Positions 1-9,200 of a stretch of DNA of 64,000 bases are shown piece after piece (within the stretch, counting starts at the first letter, position 1; every line of letters begins with the position of its first letter). The stretch covers positions 186,001 to 250,000 of the forward strand of contig JAYJMM010000089.1 of NCBI GenBank assembly GCA_037349105.1, given 5' to 3'. Origin of the DNA: Limnomonas spitsbergensis (taxonomy: Eukaryota > Chlorophyta > Chlorophyceae > Chlamydomonadales). The notes beneath the pieces were generated by a model that was given only the letters and a program-made list of their open reading frames with translations, did not search any database and was not told the origin of the DNA. The translations under genes were made by a program, and so were the position numbers.

Positions 1-214
1 GTCATTATATCCTCCCTCCTCCATGCCGTATCTCCCTTCCACCACACCCGACACGCCGCTGCAAACAGTTGGATCACTGTTTATTTTAGCACGCTTCAGC
101 TACAAATCAGCCTTTGGCCGTAATGTAGCTTAACTGTGGTTGAATGGGTCTGCTTCAACTGGGCTTGTCGCACTAGGCTGGTTCTGGCGCATACTAAAAT
201 AAGCCCTGCCACAG

Positions 215-3200
215 ATGCTGGACGCCAACAACAAGACCGAGTGCACGGCAGCATGGGGAGAGACCTGCTTGACTCCCTGCTGGACCTGCATCGCCAGCTG
301 TGTTACACCTTGCTGGCCTACACAACGGCCATCCTTGACAAAGGTGGCGTTTACGCTGCTAACCAGCTGCTGCTAGGCGCCGAAGACTTTAACCTGGCGG
401 GCGACCTGACGGATCTGTGGCATGTGCTCTCTATCTCGGCCAGTGTGTTATGGAAGCATATTCCGGAGTCGGTGCACGGCGAGACTGTGGACGGTCATTT
501 GCCGCCGCAGTTGCCGCATGGCCGTCGTCTTCCTCCTCCTCCTCGGGAGCCCAGCGTGCCCTCAGCGCAGATTGTTCACGCCGTGGTTCAGTGTCTTGCA
601 GTTTCTATGGAGGTGAGCTGCTAAAAGAAGGGAGTGTTTAAAATATGTGTCTGGTTCAAAAGCTGACAGGCAGTCGTAGCCGTCCTCAAGGGACAAAAGA
701 ATAAAATCTTGGGCGTGGATTCAAAATAGATTGACTGGTGTATTTGACAGGTGCTTTGAAACCCAACCTGATCATGCTGGATTTGAATCCTACCCTACAT
801 GGATTTGACTCGTGCTGTGGATAGATTTGAGTGCCCTCTCTGAATGGGTTTGAATCTTGACCTGGATGAATTTGAATCCCGCACAAAAGGTTTTTGAATC
901 CTGCCCTGTATGGATCTGAATCCCATTCATTCTGGAAGGCTTTGAATCCAGCCTGTATGAATTTGAATAACATAATGTATGGATTTGAATCCCGCCCTGG
1001 TAGTTTCTGATTTCTGTCCTGCATGGATCTAAATTCCGCTCTGATTGAATCTAAATTCTGCCTGTATGCACCATATTTGAATCCCACCCTGTATGGATCC
1101 CTGTCCCGTTCTGTTTGCATTTAAACCCTGCTCTGGTAGGATTTGAATCCCACCCTATATGGATCCGTGTCCCACTGTCCCGTCCTGTTTGAATTTTAAC
1201 CCTGCTCAGGTAGGATTTGAATCCCACCCTGTGTGGATCCGTGTCCCGTCCTGTTTGCATTTAATCTGCACTCCGGGTAATATTTACATCCTGGCCTGTA
1301 TGGATCCAAGTCCCGCCCAGTTTGCATTTTAACCCTGCTCAGGTAGGATTTGAATCCCACCCTTTACGGACCTGAAATACCTTCTCTGTACTTATTTGAA
1401 TTTTCGACCTACTCCCCGCTCTGTTTAAATTAAAATTGCCTCCCCATTCCCCCGCTCTGGGTAAATTTGAATTGCCTCCCCATTCCCTCACTCTGGTTGA
1501 ATTTGAATTGCCGTCCCATTCCTCTACTCTATCAGGTATTCTCAGTGCTGCACCAGGCGCTGTTTTGGGCGCTCTTCGATGAGACTACGGGCCAAGAGCA
1601 GCAGCTTGCTAGGCCTGCACCCAGCAGCGGCGCGGAGCGCGGTTCCGCCGCGAACGACGGCGCTGCATCGCCAGCTTGCGACCTGCCAGGCCAGGGCCTT
1701 GGCGTCCGCCAGCTGCCCTGCCAGCTTGCTGACTCAAGATTGGGGTGTGCATCTCCGGCCACTGCCGCTGCCGCCAAGCGCCTGCTCTGGATCCTGTTGA
1801 GGAAGCATGCGGCCCGGACGCTGCTCAGTGCTGTGCGGTGGACGACAAATGCTCTCCTGGATCACGCAGGCACCAAGGCACCGGATCTCGCACTGACAGC
1901 TGCGTACGGGGATGGAGATCGCATCCACGCTCTGGTGCTTGACCTCATAAAGCAAAGGGAGGCGTTGCTGTCGAAGGACGAGGAGCAGGCAGCAGCAGCA
2001 GTATACGCAACAGCAATGGCAGCAACAGTAGCATCGGGATCCACAGCAGCAGCAACAGTGACATCAGTATCCGCAACAGCAGCAGCAGCAGGTGAGGTTG
2101 GTCGCCTCTAGATTCTTGATCACTACGCACTCAAGCACCCTGCTGTGTTTTTCATAGAGGATTTCCTTTTGCTCCCTGCCATTCACAATCCTCCTAACGG
2201 CTGTAATGAGCTCGCAAGAGCATTATGCTGCAAGATACCGTACCTGGATGATGCTTAGTATGCAGGTTATGCAGCATAATGTCGGATTGTTTCTTAATAT
2301 GCCGGACGCCTATTTCCCCTCATATCCCCGTTACCGTTCCCGCTCCCGTATTGCCGGTATGATGCTCAAAATGCTGGGCTTGTCTGCTTCCTCATACCCC
2401 TCCCACCGTTCACGCTCCAGCACTGCCTGGATGATGCTCAAATGCTGGGCGCCTTTGTTTCCTCATACCCCTCCCACGGTTCTCACTCTGGAATTGCCTG
2501 GATGATGCTCAAAATGCTGGGCGCGTTTGTTTCCCCCCCCACTGCTCCCGCTCATCTCCCCCAGACCATCACAAAGCACTTGAGCACCGTGCTGTGTTTT
2601 CAAATCCTTGTACATTAGCGTTATGCCGCATAATGCCTTGCCATGCTTAATATGCAGCTTATGCAGCGTAAATGCATAATGCCTGACAGATGCTCAAAAT
2701 GCTGGGCACGTCTGTTTCCACATATCCCCACCACCGTTCCCGCTCATCTCCACCAGACCCTACGGAGATCTCGGCATCTCCCCGATTGACTCGAGAGGGC
2801 AGGGCGAGCGGATCCCAGCCAAGGAACGAGGGCGGGCGCGGCGTCTCAGCAGGAGCGGGAGCAGGGATGGCGAGGGAAGGAGCGGCGGCGGCTGAGTGGG
2901 ACGAGAGTATCCTAGGCTGCATCAAGATGCGCACTGCCACATTGGCGGGGTGCGTGGGGCCAGTAATAACGTCTCAGTATACCCCCCCTCCTGAAACACA
3001 CAAAAGGACATGAGATCAACCCTCGAGGGCATCAGTACACACTACACACACAACCTCCATGCTCCTCCTCACACTCCAACGCCCTCCATACACCCAATCC
3101 TCACACTCCAACACCCTCCATGCACCTTCTGACTCTCCAATACCCTCCATGCAACCCATCCTTCCATTCCATCACACTCCCCTCCCACTTCTCCTACTCT

Positions 3201-6200
3201 CCATGCACCTTCTCACGCTCCTCACCCGCTCCATGCACATTCCCGTGCCCCCCTCGTTGTACCTCCTAGGCTCTTCCATACATTGCCAGCTGCCACACTC
3301 CCCATGCACCCAGCCAGGTTTGTTGTAGTGGCCTCATGTGCTGCTTTTGATTGCAGCGCATTAGGTGCTCCATGCACCTCCTTCTCACACCCTGCCACGC
3401 CCTCCATGCCCCTCCTCCTCACACCCTGTCACTCCCTCCATGCTCCTCCTGCCCCCCCCCCCTTGCTGCGCATTCCCCATGCCCCTCCTCCTCACACCCT
3501 GACACTCCCTCCATGCTCCTCCTGCCCCCCCATTGCGCACTCCCCATGCACCTCATCAGGGATGTTGTCTCGAGGTCTCATGGGCTGCTTTTGGTTGCAG
3601 CGCATTGGGTCCTCCATGCACCTCCTCCTTACACCCTGTCACGTCCTCCATGCTCCTCCTGATCCCCCCTTCCCCACTGCGCACTCCCCATGCACCTCAT
3701 CAGGTATGTTGCCACGAGTCCTCATGTGCTGCTTATTGCTGCAGTGCAGATGGTGCTCCATGTTCCTCCTCCTCACACCCTGTCATGCCCTCCTTGCCCC
3801 TACCGACCCCCACTTCCCACACTGCGCTCTCCCAATGCACCTCCTCCTCACACCCTGTCACGCCCTCCATGCTCCTCCTGCCCCCCACTTCCCACACTGC
3901 GCACTCCCCATGTTCCTCCTCCTCACACCCTGACACTCCATCCATGCTCCTCCTACATACACTGCTCGTTATTGCAATTTTTTTACTGAGTTCAGCACAT
4001 ACACTGCTCGCCCATACATGTTTTTCCTTCTCTGAGAACGACACAGATCGACTCATCTCAAGTGAACTGAGCACCAGTCACTGATATTTCGGCCCTGATC
4101 AGGCATTCTCTAGCCCCCTCCCGCCCCCCCATTGCGCACTCCCCATGCACCTCATCAGTTATGTACTTATGTTGTCTCGAGGTCTCATGTGCTGCTTTAG
4201 GTTGCAGCGCATATGGTCCTCCATGTTCCTCATCCTCACACCGTGCTACTCCCACCTTGCCCCTTCGCCCCCCCCCACCACCACCACCACTGCGCACTCC
4301 CCATGCACGTCCTCCTCACACCCTGACACGCCCTCCTCCATGCCCCCCACCAGTGTTGCTGCGGAGACCTGTGTGAGCTTCTGGCGGCTCCAATCCAGAT
4401 ATGCTTCAGACTCCCAAGATACGGATGAAAACAATGCTCGACGTCTGCAATTTTTCGAGGGCCTGAATCGCTCTGTCATGATCCTGCCGTCAACTGTCAG
4501 GTGGGGTTCGGGTAAGGGCAGAGGATGGGGATGGGGATGGGGATGGGGATGGGGATGGGGATGGGGATGGGGATGGGGATGGGGATGGGGATGGGGATGG
4601 GGATGGGGATGGGGATGGGGATGGGGATGGGGATGAGGATGGGGATGGGGATGGGGATGGGGATGGGGATGAGGATGGGGCTAAGGGGCTAAGGGGCTAA
4701 GGGGCTAAGGGGATGGGGATGGGGATGGGGATATGCTGGTGACAGGTGTTTGTCGCCCTGATTAAATGTGTGCTGTTTTATATGACCGACCCGCGATCAC
4801 TGCCCCTTGCCGAGTGCTTCATCACGTCCACTTGTGTTGCACAAACCTTGCTTCTCAACCCCGATCTTCCCTTGCCTAAGGGTTAAGGCTTTTAACGGCT
4901 TAGGGTCCAGAAACCCTATCACCTGCACCTGCAACTTAACGGTTACTGGACCTGAGGCCCTTCATCGTAAACACTTGACTTTTGACCCTTACCAGGGAGC
5001 AGTCACCGGCAAGTCAAAGGGTTAATAAAACCCTAACCGTACAGCATTGACCCCAATCTGTGAACCCTTAAAACAACCCCAAACCGTGAACATGCACTTG
5101 CAAGTTGTAGGGTTTTGAACCCTTAACCCTAAGCCATGAACCCTTCGGCCAAAAATGGGAGCTGGCACTCACAAGTCAAAGGTTTATAAACTCAAACCCT
5201 AAACCTTAAACCCTCCACCCTAAACTGGGGGCAGACACCTGCACTCGTAGAGCTCCGAAACCCCAAACCCTAAACCGTAATCCTTCACCCGAAACTGGGA
5301 GCATGCACCTGCGAGTCGCAGTGTGTCTAAACCCTGAATACTCAACCATTAACCCTCCACCCAATACTGGGAGCAGGGACACGCAAGTCGTAGAGCTCCT
5401 TTTCCCTATACCCTCCACCCAAACCTGGGAGCAGGCACTTGCAAGTTGTAGAGTACCTTTACCCTAAACCCTCCACCCAAACCTGGGAGCAGGCACTTGC
5501 AAATCATCATGGCCGGCATCAACGTCGCCGAGGGTGCGTCGCAGGTCTCAAAGGCTACGATTCAGCTGGTAACGGCAAGCGAGATAGACGACCAATACCT
5601 GTCACGCCGGCTGGGCGGCTGGAGCCACCGGCGAGTTCGCCAGATTGCAGAGGTGGGCCTAAGGTTAAGGGTACATAAGCGGAGGGTGCATGGCAGGCGT
5701 CCAATTCATGGGTCAGTGGCAGGTGTCCAATACATGGGTGCATGGCAGGTGTCCGATTCATGGGTTAGTGGCAGGTGTCCGATTTATGGGTGCGTGGCAG
5801 TTGTCCGATTCATGGGTGCGTGACAGGTCTCGAAGGCGATTCATCTGGTTGCTGCAAGCGAGATAGACGACCCGAACCTGTCATGCCGGCTGGGCGGCTG
5901 GAGCCGCTGGCAAGGTGGCCTGATTGCGGAGGCGGGCCAAAGGCTAAGGGTTCTTAACTGTCAAGCCTGATCGCAGAGGTGGGCTAGATTCCAAGTCCTG
6001 CATTTCCACGTTGTGTCCATTCCACCTGGATTGAGGTGGGAGGTAATTACGGCTCACGTCCATTCCACCTGGCCTCCCCCCTCTTCGCAGACGCTCTCGA
6101 TGCATCTGGTGGACCTAGGGGGAGCTCTGCTGGATGACTTACACGAGCACATAGAGCAGAGTCTTCCTGTGACTTTTCCAAAGCTGCAAGTGCGCTCGCT

Positions 6201-9200
6201 GGCCAGCATCATACTGGACCTGCAGTGCCTTACGTTATTGAGTGGCGAGGAAGAGGATGCGGAATCAACAGCTGCCGCAGCAGAGGGCGCCGCATCAACG
6301 GCTGCACCTGCAGCGGCAGCGGCGGCAGGCGTTGCGGCGGAGTCAGGCGCGGTTGCCGAGGGGAGGCTGAGCGCGCGCTGCGCGAGAAAGTCCATGATGT
6401 TGCTGAATGCGATGTGGCGGGAGAGCCTCAAGTCAGATTTGCTGGTGCGAAGGGGTACGTCCTGTGAAGAGGGGGAGCAGGAGTGGGAGCAGGGGCCACA
6501 TGGGGAGGAGGAGCCGGGGCCACAAGGGGAGGAGGAGCTTGCACAGGATGATTGCGAGCGGGAACAGCTGGAGCAGATGCTCGCTTCCCGCATCCCGGAC
6601 TCCCTGCTCTGCAAGCTCTCCGAGCGTTGCCTTCTCATGCTCACCTCCTCGCTTGTTCCGGTTTTGGCGGAAGATGAGGTTGCTATGAAGGAATTGGCGG
6701 AAACACTGGCGGCCGCCGGGCTGCTCTTGAAGGACATGCTCAGGGAGATGCTCCGGAGCCAGGCGGACGGGGAGATGCTCCGGGACCAGGCGGGCGGTGA
6801 GATGCTCCAGGACCCGGCGGGCAGTGAGATGCTCCGGAACCAGACACGCGACAGGATGGACCGCCTGTGGGAGGTGCGGGGAACAAGTGAGTATGGGGGA
6901 GGGGGGGCGCCAAGTGAGTATGGGGGGAGGGGCCAAGACACAGCCGCGCAGGGTGAGGGAGTTCGTGTGACTTTGCAGCCTGAGAGGTCAGGTGTGACTT
7001 AAGCATGCGGAGTGAGATGCAGACAAAGAGTGATGTACAAAGTAAGTGTGGGGGTCGTGGTGTGCATGGGCAGTCACGAGTATAATGGCTCTTACCACTG
7101 GAGTACCGGTGCCCTTGGCCGGTGGAAGAGTAATAACCCACAGTGAACTCAACACTCATGCTTGCGGTGTGAACGTGCATCCCGGGGGATTAAGTGTGAC
7201 CTTGCAGTCTGAGGGATTAAGTGTAACCTTTCAGCCTGAGGGTGAGGTGTGACTTTTTTCTGTATGTCCGAGCCGCAGACTCGCACGTTCTGGAGCATGT
7301 GCTGCTCAGCCCGTTCGCCGTGGATGCTTGGATCAGCGCCCTCGGGACAGCGATGAGCTTGGGTATGATCCACACCCAACACTGCACCTCTGCTTCTGAG
7401 CTGCTCCGCGTGCGAACGCTGGCGGGCTTGACAGCCCCGCTGATTGAGGCAGCCTCGGACGTCCTCTTTTTGCGGCAGCGGCCTGACGCAGTTGTTCCGT
7501 GCGCGGCCAGCAGCAGCCTGGGTTCCGGATCCAGCCATGGATCTGGATCTGGATATAGGTTTGGCACGCTGGACCTGCTGGACGCGCTGCGGAAGGCTCT
7601 GATCATGCTGTTTGTTGCCGTGATAGGCGGCACGGGGCAGACGGAGGTGCGTGGCGGCGGCTCCGACTTCCGGAAGCACCTTTCGGCCCCCTTGAGATCT
7701 GTGTGGCGGCACACGATGGCAGTTGCAGCGCCTCAGTGGCACACACTGGCAGTTTCCGCGTCGCAACAGCAGCCGAACAGCGTGCCGGCAGTTCCCGCAG
7801 CCGCAGGGCTGGCGGGCGCTAGCGTGCCCGGGGCCTGCAGCGGCGGCGGATCTGGATCTAGCTCTGGACTCGGAGCCGGATTCCGGGCCGGCCGGGAGGG
7901 GATTCAAGCGGCGGCGGCAGCAGTGGGCCGCCAGGACCTGCCGGCTCTGACTGTCGCCTTGGGGATCCATGTCATGCACCCGTTGGTGGCATTCGCTGGA
8001 CCGGGGATCCAAGAGCTGCATCGCCTCCACAAACGGGTGCGTGGGTGTTCATGTTCATGCGAGGGTGCTTTGGGTGGGCTTTACGGAGGTCGGAGGCGAA
8101 AGAAGCTTTTACATTGTAAAAAGAGAATCTGGTCGCATCGTGCTTAAATGGAGCGCAAGGGGCCCGCCGTCTCCCGAGAGGGAGACAGGCCCTGTTTTGT
8201 AATATTTCGTATTCCAACCGCAGAAACAATCCGCGTTATCAAACATGTTCAATTGTTCAAGGGGACATGTTGTGAAAGCCATGTTTGCATGCTGTGCTTG
8301 AGCCGCCGGTAGTAGGCCGGTCAAGGTTAGGTCCCAGCCGGCCCAGCAGCAGCTGCCCGGCGGCCCCTTACTTGGTGCGTGGGTTTCCATGTTCATGTGA
8401 CTATGCTTAAGCTATAGCCCAGCATGAGTTCACGGGGACCTGTTACAGATGGCCCCCTTTTGCTTGAGGCACCCGCCGTGGGCCGGTCAAGGTTAGGTGC
8501 CTGTTGGCCCGGCAGCGACCGCCTGGTGGCGCCCAACTTAGTATGACCCAAACAGGAGGGCCCTTGTATTTAGGTCAAACCGGTACCCTGAACCCTATGT
8601 TGTACATCTTCTGCCCCCAAACAGGAGGGCCCTTGTATTTAGTTCATACCGGTCCTTTGAACCCTATGTTGTACATCTTTTGTCCCCAAACAGGACCTGC
8701 AGCGGCATCAGCTGGCTCAGCAGATCCAGCTGACACGAACCCTGCATACCTCCTTCGTCGATATGGGTCCCCTGCCAAAAGTGGAGACGGATGAGGAGAT
8801 GGTATCCGCCATGACGGAGCTTCTGTTGCCTCCGCTCGTGGCAGTGGCCGCCGCGGCCCGACACCAGGTACGGCTAGGAAGTGACTTATCACGCGGGGGA
8901 GGAAGGATGGGGCTTGCTATCGACTTTTGGTAGTTTGTGTGAACCTGCTCGCTAGTCGTATGCCGCTTTGTGGTCGGGTTTGTGATCTGTTTATATGCTT
9001 TTTCTCAATTTTATTTATGCTTTCATGAGGACACGTTATGTGGGATGGCATTGATTGTGAAGCCACGGGCGGTCCAAGGGCAATCTCGTGGCCTTTTCGA
9101 AAAAGGCGTTTGAATTCTGATATGCATTGAGACGTTGGCTCCTTGACAACCCTGAATCCTCAACTCCCACTTTGTGAGTGCATGTTATGTTGCAACTTCT

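Noticed and set aside
4985..5492. Possible chromosome end or telomere fusion scar
   Set aside because: Motifs are degenerate, in mixed spacing, and arranged as acceptor-copy units before an exon. No uninterrupted telomere array is present.
6054..6941. 295-codon minus-strand open frame
   Set aside because: It is antisense to exon 6 of the MYND gene, whose splice phases match on both sides. The antisense protein is a Ser-rich shadow.
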